Part shown: piece after piece, positions 1 through 7,370 of the stretch
How the letters are laid out: every line of letters begins with the position of its first letter
Numbering within the stretch: the first letter of the stretch is position 1
Assembly: GCF_030532325.1 (NCBI RefSeq)
Contig: NZ_JAUNLS010000006.1
Coordinates: forward strand, 1 to 64,000
Length of the DNA stretch: 64,000 nucleotides
Source of the DNA: Corynebacterium sp.
GTDB taxonomy: Bacteria; Actinomycetota; Actinomycetes; Mycobacteriales; Mycobacteriaceae
Direction of reading: 5' to 3'
The notes under the pieces: model-generated
Databases searched by the model: none
Seen by the model: only the letters and a program-made list of their open reading frames with translations
Told to the model about the DNA's origin: nothing
Position numbers and translations under genes: made by a program

Positions 1-717
1 CACCATTATTGTTGCCACCATTGTTGTCACGGTGGTTATCGCGGTTGTGGTGGGACTTCTCGCCCTCGTGGCCCTCGTGCTGGCCACCGTTCTGACCGTT
101 GTGACCACTGTCGTTGTGGCCGTTATCGTGACCGCCCTCGTTGTGGCCGTTGTCGCCGTTGTTGGCCTTGTTGTTTTCCTCGCGGGCCTCGCGCTCCTGG
201 CGGCGGGCGCGGTTGCGGCGGGCGCGGCGGGCCTGAGAGCGCGACTCGTAGCGGTGCTCACCGTGCTCCTCGCCGCCCTTGTTCGCGCCACCCTTGTCCA
301 CGCCGCGGTGGTGGCCGGGGCCTGCGTCTCGGGCTTGTGGTCGGTGCTCTTGTTCTCGGCAGCAGCCTGCTCCTCGGCAGCACCCTCCACGGAGCCGGCC
401 TTGCGGGTGGCCTTGCGCGCGCGGCGCGGCTCCTGCTCTGGCTCCTTGGCGCTGTCTGCGGTGGGCTTCTCGGCTGTGTCGGCCTTCTCGGGCTTGCCAG
501 ACTTGTCAGTCTTCTCGGCCTTCTCCGGCTGGGCGGGAGCCTCAGCCTTCGCCGCTGCGCCCTTGGCCGGCACCTGTCCGGTGGTCAGCGCGGTAATGAG
601 GTCCCCCTTGCGCAGTCCAGAAACGCCGCGAAGTCCGCGCTCCGCCGCAAGCTTGCGCAGTTCCGGCAGCTTCAGGGATGCCAGGTCCTGTGCTGCGGTC
701 TTGTCCGTTGTGCTCAC
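1..717 (-). CDS. rho: Transcription termination factor Rho, N-terminal part, with apparent frameshift
   Basis: Rho is the hexameric RNA-dependent ATPase that ends transcription. The GTG at 717-715 follows an AAAGGA ribosome site and opens a Rho N-terminal domain (LASLKLPELRKLAAERGLRG), then an acidic Ala/Glu/Lys-rich linker. Read straight through, the frame becomes Thr/Ala/Arg-rich after about position 330. The neighbouring frame, from about position 300 to the window edge, gives the basic and then Asn/Gly/His-rich insert typical of actinobacterial Rho (SRSQARRARRNRARRQ, then many NN and GDN). The two frames are one base apart, and the likely point is the four-G run at 317-320. Both frames stay open to the edge. 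The ATPase core lies outside the window. Rho identity is firm; whether the frameshift is biological or a sequence error cannot be told here. Confidence 0.8.
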   Translation of the reverse strand, partial: MSTTDKTAAQDLASLKLPELRKLAAERGLRGVSGLRKGDLITALTTGQVPAKGAAAKAEAPAQPEKAEKTDKSGKPEKADTAEKPTADSAKEPEQEPRRARKATRKAGSVEGAAEEQAAAENKSTDHKPETQAPATTAAWTRVARTRAARSTVSTATSRALRPAAPAATAPAARSARPARKTTRPTTATTATTRAVTITATTTVVTTVRTVASTRATRARSPTTTAITTVTTMVATIMV

Positions 718-1064
718 GGAAATCCTTTCGTCGCTTGACCAGCGCGCGTACCGAAAGGGCACGTGCAACGCCGCACCGTACGCCGCTGGAAGCCAGTGTG
801 TAATTTAAGGTGATTCCGCCGCCACGATCCGCATCCTCTGCGGGCGCGGGCAGAAAGTAGTGTCATGCACGCATGCCCAGCTCAACAACCAGTGAGCATC
901 ACGCGATGGAAGGCGACTGCGAGCGTTCTCATCCGGCAGCAGCGCCCACGGCGCTGCGCGATGACCGGGATGTGCTCGGTTCTGCGGGGAAGTGCATAAT
1001 CAACGTCTCCGCCAGTCGCCGCTCACTATACCGCATAGCACACACGCGCTCATACTGACACCGC
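718..1064. other. Intergenic region between rho and the acyl-CoA ligase
   Basis: This 350-base gap separates two divergent genes and holds the rho leader. On the minus strand an AT-rich TTAAAT near 799-804 is a possible rho -10 element. On the plus strand TGCATAAT at 993-1000 resembles an extended -10. I see no convincing coding sequence or strong terminator. Confidence 0.4.
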
Positions 1065-1070
1065 TAAAGT
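1065..1070 (+). promoter_or_regulatory. -10 element of a probable leaderless promoter for the acyl-CoA ligase gene
   Basis: TAAAGT ends seven bases before the ATG at 1078, so transcription would start at the start codon itself. No Shine-Dalgarno sequence is visible. The same hexamer and spacing occur before moaA. Confidence 0.5.
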
Positions 1071-1077
1071 GGTACGC

Positions 1078-2862
1078 ATGCTGTCGACGATGCAGGACAT
1101 TCCGCTCTCCCTCACCCGGATTCTCACCTATGGTTCCACCGTTCACGGCCACACCAAGATCACCACGTGGCACAGCGAATGGCCCGGTGAGGAGCGTGAG
1201 GAGACCACCTTCGCGGAGGTCGGGGCGCGCGCCGCTGCCTTCGCGCACGCGCTGCACGACGAGCTCGGCATCACCAGCGATGAGCGCGTGGGCACATTGA
1301 TGTGGAACTGCGCTGAGCACCTCGAGGTACTCTTCGCCACCGCCTGTAAGGGCGCGGTCATTACCCCGCTGAACAAGCAGCTGATGAATGACCAGATCCG
1401 GCACATCGTCAACCACGCGGAAATCCAGGTCATCGTCGCGGACCCGCGCCTGGCGGAGCAGCTCTCCAAGGTGCTGGCCGGCGTCGAGTGCGTCAAGGCT
1501 GTGGTCTTCATCGGCACCGAGACTCCCCACGTCCGCTTCCACCCGGACATTCACGTCTATTCCTACGAGTCCCTGCTCGACGGGCGCTCCACCGTCTATC
1601 AGTGGCCGGTGCTCGACGAGCGCACCGCCGCCGCGTTGTGCTACTCCACCGGCACCACCGGCGCGCCGAAGGGGGTGCTCTACTCCCACCGCGCGCTCTA
1701 CCTGGAGTGCATGCAGCTTCGATCCACCGACTCTTTGGCCGTCACCCACGGCGAGACCTTCCTGTGCTGTATCCCCATTTATCACGTGCTCAGCTGGGGT
1801 GTTCCCTTCGCGGCCTTTGCCACGGGCACGCCCTTGGTGCTTCCCGACGCCAACATTTCCCCCGCCGAACTCGCCCGCATCATCGCCGCGACCTCCCCGC
1901 GCGTGGCCCACGGTGTACCCACCATCTGGATTCAGCTCTTTGTCCACTACCTCAAGAACCCGCCGGAGCGCATGACGCTCACCGAGATCTACGCCGGCGG
2001 CTCCCCCGTTCCGCCGCAGCTCATCAAGAGCTGGGAGGAGCGCTACGGCGTGGACGTGGTCCACGTGTGGGGCATGGCAGAGACCACCACCGTGGGCACC
2101 GTGGCCCGCCCGCCCTCTGGAGCCTCCGGCGAGGCGCGTTGGGCCTACCGCATCTCCCAGGGCCGCTTCCCTGCCTCCCTGCAGTACCGCGTGGTCAACG
2201 ACGGCCAGGTGGTCTCCACCACTGACCGCAACGCCGGCGAAATCCAGGTGCGCGGCAACCTGGTCACCGGCTCCTACTACCACTCTCCGAGCTCCGAGCC
2301 GGGCGAGTCCGCCTCCGAGTTCCGCGGCAAGGCCGTGGAGGACGCCGATTCCAAGTTCACCGCCGATGGCTGGCTACGCACTGGCGATGTCGGCTCGGTC
2401 ACCGAGGATGGCTTCCTCACCGTCGAGGACCGCGCCCGCGATGTCATCCGCTCCGGCGGCGAATGGATCTATTCGGTGCAGCTGGAGAATCTGGTCATGG
2501 CCAACCCCGTGGTCCTGGAGTGCGCGGTCATCGGCTTCCCGGATAAGCAGTGGGTGGAGCGCCCCCTGGCCGTCACCGTGCTCGCCGCGGGCATTTCGCC
2601 CACCATCGAGACCGCCGAGCGTATCCGCGAGGGCATGCGCAAGGAGCTGCCCTCCTGGATGCTGCCGGAGTACTGGACCTTTGTGAAATCCATTGACAAA
2701 ACCTCCGTGGGCAAGTTTGACAAGAAGGACCTGCGCTCCCACCTCGCGGAAGGCGAATACAACATCATCCGCCTCAAAGGCCCGGGCGAGTCTCAACGCC
2801 TCGATCCTGCCGAGGGCGCCACGGAGTCCCGCCCCGCATCCACGCCGACAGGCCCCGCCTAG
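1078..2862 (+). CDS. Fatty-acid--CoA ligase (FadD family)
   Basis: This 594-residue AMP-forming ligase would activate a fatty acid to its acyl-CoA through an acyl-adenylate. The P-loop-like A3 motif YSTGTTGAPKG lies near residue 188, the GMAETT motif near 330, the TGDV Asp motif near 438, and a C-terminal lysine in SVGKFDKKD near 545. The length suits medium- or long-chain ligases. The ATG at 1078 is chosen because TAAAGT sits seven bases upstream, which suggests a leaderless message; a GTG nine bases earlier is possible. The gene stands alone between rho and moaA. The substrate cannot be read from the sequence. Confidence 0.85.
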   Translation: MLSTMQDIPLSLTRILTYGSTVHGHTKITTWHSEWPGEEREETTFAEVGARAAAFAHALHDELGITSDERVGTLMWNCAEHLEVLFATACKGAVITPLNKQLMNDQIRHIVNHAEIQVIVADPRLAEQLSKVLAGVECVKAVVFIGTETPHVRFHPDIHVYSYESLLDGRSTVYQWPVLDERTAAALCYSTGTTGAPKGVLYSHRALYLECMQLRSTDSLAVTHGETFLCCIPIYHVLSWGVPFAAFATGTPLVLPDANISPAELARIIAATSPRVAHGVPTIWIQLFVHYLKNPPERMTLTEIYAGGSPVPPQLIKSWEERYGVDVVHVWGMAETTTVGTVARPPSGASGEARWAYRISQGRFPASLQYRVVNDGQVVSTTDRNAGEIQVRGNLVTGSYYHSPSSEPGESASEFRGKAVEDADSKFTADGWLRTGDVGSVTEDGFLTVEDRARDVIRSGGEWIYSVQLENLVMANPVVLECAVIGFPDKQWVERPLAVTVLAAGISPTIETAERIREGMRKELPSWMLPEYWTFVKSIDKTSVGKFDKKDLRSHLAEGEYNIIRLKGPGESQRLDPAEGATESRPASTPTGPA

Positions 2863-2917
2863 CTCGCTAGCCTGGTCGCGCCCGGGCGGGCGACTATTAA
2901 TCCGCTATTACTCCGGC

Positions 2918-2923
2918 TAAAGT
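2918..2923 (+). promoter_or_regulatory. -10 element of a probable leaderless moaA promoter
   Basis: TAAAGT is followed by seven bases and then the moaA ATG at 2931, the same arrangement as before the acyl-CoA ligase. No ribosome site is seen. Confidence 0.5.
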
Positions 2924-2930
2924 GTGGTTA

Positions 2931-4064
2931 ATGTCTGATCGCGTCTTTCTCCCTACCCCCTCCCCGCGCGGGGCCGCCCGCGGCGGGGCCGACGCATCGG
3001 CTGCGGATCTCCCTCCTGCCCACGCCGATGGCCGCCGCGACTTGCTCGACCGCTACGGGCGCCAGGCCCGGGATCTCCGCGTCTCGCTGACGGATCGCTG
3101 CAACCTGCGCTGTACCTATTGCATGCCCGCCGAGGGCTTAGAGTGGATGCCCACCGAGCACACGCTCAGCGACGAAGAAACGATCCGCCTCATCCGCATC
3201 GCGGTTACCCAGCTGGGTATCCGGCAGGTGCGTTTTACCGGCGGCGAGCCTTTGCTGCGCAAGTCTTTGGAGAAGATCCTTGCGGCCACCACGCAGCTGC
3301 ACACCGACGAGGGCCTGGCTCCCGCCACGGCGCTGACCACCAACGGCCTGGGGCTTCCCCGCCGCCTCGACGGCCTCATCGAGGCCGGGCTCGACCGCGT
3401 CAACATCTCGCTGGACACCGTGGACCCCGAGCTCTACGCCCAACTGACCAGGCGCGACAGGCTCAGCGACGTCTTCTCCGCCATCGAGGCGGCCACAGCC
3501 GCGCACCGCGCCGGCCGCCTGGGCACGGTCAAGGTCAACGCCGTGGTGATGCCGGGGGTCAACGAGGAGGACATCGTGCCGCTGGCGCGCTACTGCCTGG
3601 GCCACAGCGCGCAGCTGCGCTTCATTGAGCAAATGCCGCTGGGCCCGCGCGATCAGTGGGACCGCGCACAGATGGTCACCGCCGAAGACATCCTGTCCCG
3701 CCTCGAGGAGGCCTTCGAGCTCCACCCGGCGCGCGAACCGCGTGGTTCGGCACCCGCCGCCCTGTGGGAGGCCACTGGCCGCGATTCCGCGACTCCGTCC
3801 GGGCGCATCGGTGTGATCGCCTCGGTGACGCATCCCTTCTGCGGCAGCTGTGATCGCACGCGCCTGACCACCGACGGCGCCGTGCGCAACTGCTTATTTG
3901 GTAACTCGGAGACTTCGCTGCGGGCTCTCATGCGCGAGGGCGCCAGCGACACCGAACTCGCGCGGGCCTGGGCCGGGGAAATGTGGGCCAAGCTGCCAGG
4001 CCACGGCGTTAACGACGAAGGCTTCTTGCAGCCGGATCGCCCCATGTCCGCCATTGGCGGGTAG
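2931..4064 (+). CDS. moaA: GTP 3',8-cyclase MoaA
   Basis: MoaA is the radical-SAM enzyme that starts molybdenum-cofactor synthesis by converting GTP to 3',8-cyclo-GTP. The 377-residue product has the radical-SAM cluster motif CNLRCTYC near residues 57-64, the GGEPLLR motif, and the second C-terminal cluster CGSCDRTR with a third cysteine about 14 residues on (near 304-321). It ends in Gly-Gly, the conserved tail needed for activity. It heads a same-strand series with moeA, moaC and mobA. The ATG at 2931 fits a leaderless start; a GTG at 2922 is in frame but less likely. Confidence 0.95.
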   Translation: MSDRVFLPTPSPRGAARGGADASAADLPPAHADGRRDLLDRYGRQARDLRVSLTDRCNLRCTYCMPAEGLEWMPTEHTLSDEETIRLIRIAVTQLGIRQVRFTGGEPLLRKSLEKILAATTQLHTDEGLAPATALTTNGLGLPRRLDGLIEAGLDRVNISLDTVDPELYAQLTRRDRLSDVFSAIEAATAAHRAGRLGTVKVNAVVMPGVNEEDIVPLARYCLGHSAQLRFIEQMPLGPRDQWDRAQMVTAEDILSRLEEAFELHPAREPRGSAPAALWEATGRDSATPSGRIGVIASVTHPFCGSCDRTRLTTDGAVRNCLFGNSETSLRALMREGASDTELARAWAGEMWAKLPGHGVNDEGFLQPDRPMSAIGG

Positions 4065-4080
4065 GCGTAGGCTGCGCTGT

Positions 4081-4086
4081 TAGGCT
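4081..4086 (+). promoter_or_regulatory. Possible -10 element of a leaderless moeA promoter
   Basis: TAGGCT lies six bases before the GTG start of moeA, again with no Shine-Dalgarno sequence. The gap after moaA is only 28 bases, so moeA could also be read through from moaA. Confidence 0.35.
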
Positions 4087-4092
4087 GTTGGC

Positions 4093-5430
4093 GTGCTGAA
4101 TTCTTCTCATTCGCCTCATTCTTCTTCCCGCGGTGTGGAAGAGCACTTTGATGCCGTGATTGACACGGTGCTCGACACGGTGCCGAGCGCAGCCGGCCTG
4201 CCCAGCGAGGAGCGCGGCGTGGACGCCTCCGTGGTGGGGCTGGTGCTGGCGCAGGACGTGCGCGCCGCCATTCCCCTGCCGCCTTTTAGCAACTCCGCAA
4301 TGGACGGCTTCCTCGTCCACGCCGCCAGTATTGACAACGGCCAGGGCCCGTGGACGCTTCCGGTAGCAGGCGACGTTCCCGCCGGCGGCAGCCCGCGGGA
4401 GGTACCCGTCGGCCAGGCAGTGCGCATCATGACCGGTGGGCCGGTGCCCGAGGAGCACGCCGATCTCTGCGTGGTCCCGGTGGAGCTGACCACCACCCCG
4501 GCGGGCCCGCAGCCCTTGCCGCAGGAGGTGACCATCACCCAGGCGCCGCATCGGCGCAACATCCGGGCCCGCAGCGAGCACATCTGCCAAGGCGAGATTA
4601 TTGCGCGCGCGGGCGAGCTTATCGACGCCGGAACTCTCGCCGCCCTGCTTTCAGCCGGGGTGAACCGGGTGAGCGTTTATCCCCGCCCGCGGGTAGGCGT
4701 GATCTCCACCGGCGCGGAGCTGGGTGAGGGGGTGGGGGCCGAGGGAGCGTCGCCAAGCACGGCCACCCCACGCACAGCCACTACCGCGCAGAGGGCAGGC
4801 ACGCGCATCCCCGACTCCAACGGCCCCATGCTCAGCGCGCTGGCGCGCCAGGCAGGGGCGGAGGTCGTGACCACTCGCCGCAGCGGCGACCACGCCGAGG
4901 AGCTGGCCGCCGTGCTCGATGAGCTGGCCGGGCAATGTGATCTCATCGTCACCACCGGCGGGGTCTCGGCGGGTGCCTTCGACGTAGTGCACGACACCCT
5001 GGGCCACACCCCGGGCGCGTGGTTCGGGCACGTGGCCCATAAACCCGGCGCCCCGCAGGGCTACGGCAGCTGGGAGGGCACGCCGGTGCTCTGCCTGCCG
5101 GGCAACCCGGTGGCGGCGTTCATGTCCTTTCATCTCTACGTCAGCCAGGCGCTGCGCGTGCTTGCCGGCCACCCACGCCCGGGCTCGCCCTGGCAGCGGC
5201 CGTATCTGCCCGCGGCGATCGACGCCGCCTCCTTCCCGGCGGCTGCCCCGGCGAAGACCACGCTCGTGCCCGTGCAGCTCGACTCTCACGGGGAGCGCCC
5301 CGTGGCCACGCCCTTTAGCCACCGCAGCCTGGGCAGCCACCTCGTGGCCTCGCTCTCGGGCACGCACGGCTTCGCGGCCCTGGATGCCGGGGAGGAACTG
5401 GCAGATAGTCTGCGCGTCTACCTCTTCTAG
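4093..5430 (+). CDS. moeA: Molybdopterin molybdenumtransferase MoeA
   Basis: MoeA inserts molybdate into adenylylated molybdopterin, giving Mo-molybdopterin. The 445-residue product shows NSAMDGF near residue 67, the IMTGGPVPE motif, the RNIR stretch, a TGxEL motif, the molybdopterin-binding TTGGVSAG segment and the LPGNPVA loop near residue 336. An Ala/Thr-rich insertion sits near residues 215-237. The GTG start lies 28 bases after moaA. The product should act with the mog-like gene downstream, feeding the nitrate reductase encoded next. Confidence 0.93.
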   Translation: MLNSSHSPHSSSRGVEEHFDAVIDTVLDTVPSAAGLPSEERGVDASVVGLVLAQDVRAAIPLPPFSNSAMDGFLVHAASIDNGQGPWTLPVAGDVPAGGSPREVPVGQAVRIMTGGPVPEEHADLCVVPVELTTTPAGPQPLPQEVTITQAPHRRNIRARSEHICQGEIIARAGELIDAGTLAALLSAGVNRVSVYPRPRVGVISTGAELGEGVGAEGASPSTATPRTATTAQRAGTRIPDSNGPMLSALARQAGAEVVTTRRSGDHAEELAAVLDELAGQCDLIVTTGGVSAGAFDVVHDTLGHTPGAWFGHVAHKPGAPQGYGSWEGTPVLCLPGNPVAAFMSFHLYVSQALRVLAGHPRPGSPWQRPYLPAAIDAASFPAAAPAKTTLVPVQLDSHGERPVATPFSHRSLGSHLVASLSGTHGFAALDAGEELADSLRVYLF

Positions 5431-5533
5431 GCCGCGCATGGCCGCTCAATGAGGCTGAGTGTTTCAGCCGCCCCCGACTCTTAAATCTTCGCGATTTTCA
5501 CGCGTCTTATCACCGTCTGAAGGAGATTCATCC

Positions 5534-6013
5534 ATGAAGTTCACCCATCTCAACGAGTCCGGCTCGGCCTACATGGTCGACGTCACCGAGAAGCAGCCCA
5601 CAGTGCGCTCGGCCACCGCGCAGGGCGAGATAGCCTGCTCGCCCGAGGTGCTCGCCGCGCTGCGCGATGGCACCGTGCCCAAGGGCGACGTGCTCGCCGT
5701 GGCGCGCGTTGCCGGCATTTCCGCCGCCAAGAAGGTCCCGGATCTGTTGCCGCTGGCGCATACCATCGGCGTGCACGGCTGCTCGGTGGACATCACCCTG
5801 GCTGAGGATCACGTCTTCATCGAGGCCACCGTGCGCACCGCCGACCGCACCGGCGTGGAGATGGAGGCACTCACCGCGGTCTCCGTGGCCGCACTGTCTG
5901 TCATCGACATGGTCAAGGGCGTGGACCGCTCCGCCTACATCCGCCGCTGCGGCATCACCGCCAAATCCGGCGGGCGCTCCGGTGACTGGTCCCGCGAGCT
6001 GCCCGAATGCTAG
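5534..6013 (+). CDS. moaC: Cyclic pyranopterin monophosphate synthase MoaC
   Basis: MoaC converts the MoaA product 3',8-cyclo-GTP to cyclic pyranopterin monophosphate. The 159-residue length is typical. Conserved stretches include the MVDVTEK opening, the substrate-binding LLPLAHTI segment, and GVEMEALTAVSVAALSV with MVK following. The ATG at 5534 is preceded by GAAGGAGA at good spacing. The last codons overlap the mobA start, so the two are probably translationally coupled. Confidence 0.95.
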   Translation: MKFTHLNESGSAYMVDVTEKQPTVRSATAQGEIACSPEVLAALRDGTVPKGDVLAVARVAGISAAKKVPDLLPLAHTIGVHGCSVDITLAEDHVFIEATVRTADRTGVEMEALTAVSVAALSVIDMVKGVDRSAYIRRCGITAKSGGRSGDWSRELPEC

Positions 6014-6606
6014 CGCCAGCGTTGGGCGGCGGTGCCGGGCTGGGCGCCATCATCGTGGCCGGCGGCCGCGGCAGCCGCATGGGCGGGGTGGACAAAGCCA
6101 GCGTGCGCGTCGGCGGGGTGCGTATGCTCGATCGGCTCATGCACCACCTGCCCTATGGGGCGGATACCGTGGTGGTTTCCCCGCACTGGCTGGGCACCCC
6201 GCAGGTCTGCGAGACCCCGCTCTATGGCGGGCCCGCCGCCGGTATTGCGGCTGGCTACCGCTTTCTGGCCGCGCGCTCCTCGGCCAGCCGGGTGGCGGTG
6301 CTCGCGGTCGACGCACCCGAGTCCCCCTTGGTGCTGCCCCAGCTCCTCGTAGCGCTGGAGAAGGCCCCTGCCGTGGAGGCGGCCGTGGCCGCGAACCAGG
6401 GCCAGCTGCAGCCGCTGTGCGCGCTGTGGCAGGCAGAAGCTTTGGGCCGCGCGATCACGCGCCTGGGCGAGGTGCACAATCGCTCCGCGCGCTCCCTGCT
6501 GCGGGCGGCCGGGCCCCTGGCCGTGGTGCCGGTGGGCGAGGAGATCCGCGACTATGACACGCTCACGCAGCTGCGCGCCTACGAGCACCGCGTGACCGGA
6601 GCTTAA
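6007..6606 (+). CDS. mobA: Molybdenum cofactor guanylyltransferase MobA
   Basis: MobA transfers GMP to Mo-molybdopterin to give the bis-MGD precursor that enzymes such as NarG carry. The N-terminus has the nucleotidyltransferase signature AGGRGSRMGGVDK, followed by the PLYGGPAAGI segment and a VDAPESP stretch in place of the usual DxP. At 199 residues it has the usual MobA length. It overlaps the end of moaC, and its stop codon overlaps that of the convergent mog-like gene by two bases. A related cytidylyltransferase is possible, but placement before narGHJI favours MobA. Confidence 0.85.
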   Translation: MLAPALGGGAGLGAIIVAGGRGSRMGGVDKASVRVGGVRMLDRLMHHLPYGADTVVVSPHWLGTPQVCETPLYGGPAAGIAAGYRFLAARSSASRVAVLAVDAPESPLVLPQLLVALEKAPAVEAAVAANQGQLQPLCALWQAEALGRAITRLGEVHNRSARSLLRAAGPLAVVPVGEEIRDYDTLTQLRAYEHRVTGA

Positions 6607-7085
6607 GAGCGCTGCCCGCAGCTACCCAGGATGTCCGGTAGCAGCGGCAGCACCACGCCGAGGGTGTCCTCCACCGCGCCGCGGGAGGAAGCACTGTTGA
6701 TAATGAGGGTGCCGCCGTGGCGGTCTAGCCCGATGATGCCGCGGCACAGCCCGGCCTTGGGCGAGTTCTTCAGGCCCTCCATGAGCACCTGGGTCTCCAG
6801 CCCGTGCAGGCGCAGGCGCACGTAGCGCGCGCTGACCTCCGGGGTGAAATTGCCCTCGTGGACGCCGGTGGCCCCGATGATCACTACCACGCGATGGCCC
6901 GCGGTGAGGGCGGCGCGGAGGGCGCGGTCAATAGCGCCTTCTTCCTCAGCCACGACCTGCAGGCTATCCACCGCGCAGTTGGCCGCTTCTAGCATCTCTT
7001 GCGCGCGCAGCCCGGCTGCATTGTCTCTTTCCCCTCGGCGCACTCTATCGGAGGCCACGATGATGGATGTCGTCCACGGGATCAT
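6603..7085 (-). CDS. MogA/MoaB-like molybdopterin-binding protein, divergent
   Basis: Family members adenylylate molybdopterin before MoeA adds molybdenum. The 160-residue product has the expected fold order, with an N-terminal IIVASDRVRRGER stretch and a C-terminal NSASSRGAVEDTL stretch. The signature is altered: the family's GGTG...RDxTPE reads GATGVHEGNFTPE, so the Arg-Asp pair is Gly-Asn. I chose the ATG at 7085 because AAGGAA lies just upstream. A longer form from 7187 would add a Pro/Gln repeat tail from the repetitive upstream DNA and is less likely. It converges on mobA and diverges from narK. Confidence 0.7.
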   Translation of the reverse strand: MIPWTTSIIVASDRVRRGERDNAAGLRAQEMLEAANCAVDSLQVVAEEEGAIDRALRAALTAGHRVVVIIGATGVHEGNFTPEVSARYVRLRLHGLETQVLMEGLKNSPKAGLCRGIIGLDRHGGTLIINSASSRGAVEDTLGVVLPLLPDILGSCGQRS

Positions 7086-7370
7086 GTGAGTTCCTTCAGC
7101 TTCTGTGTGATTGTTGCTCTGTGACTGTGGCTGTGCCTGCGCGGGCTGTGGCTGTACAGACTGTGGCTGCGCGGGAAAGCACCGCATTGCGAACTCTGCA
7201 AAACCGAACCTTCACAGAAAACCGTCCTAGCTGGGTCGTCGTCAAGCCGCGATTTTCGCAACATTTATGTGCCCATATTTTCCACGGCTTTCTTTTTGTT
7301 AAATGTCATATTAACGAACTTCCTCGGGTAATTTAAGGATCACAGGTTCACTTCGACCAATAGAGGATCC
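7086..7370. promoter_or_regulatory. Divergent control region between the mog-like gene and narK
   Basis: This 285-base region must hold promoters for both directions. It contains an inverted repeat with arms GTTAA (7298-7302) and TTAAC (7311-7315), a candidate operator about 55 bases before narK. It also has two imperfect copies of GACTGTGGCTG followed by GCGCGGG, around 7121-7180. In C. glutamicum the nar operon is repressed by ArnR, and an ArnR-like gene lies at 21503. Linking this repeat to ArnR is inference. Confidence 0.4.

Noticed and set aside
32-808. Plus-strand hydrophobic open frame over the start of the window
   Set aside because: It is the antisense reading of rho; the Val/Leu/Ala-rich product comes from the Asn/Asp/Gly-rich rho insert on the other strand.
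7100-7140. GlxR (CRP-type) site before narK
   Set aside because: TGTGA occurs near 7106 and 7120, but no properly spaced TCACA half-site is present.
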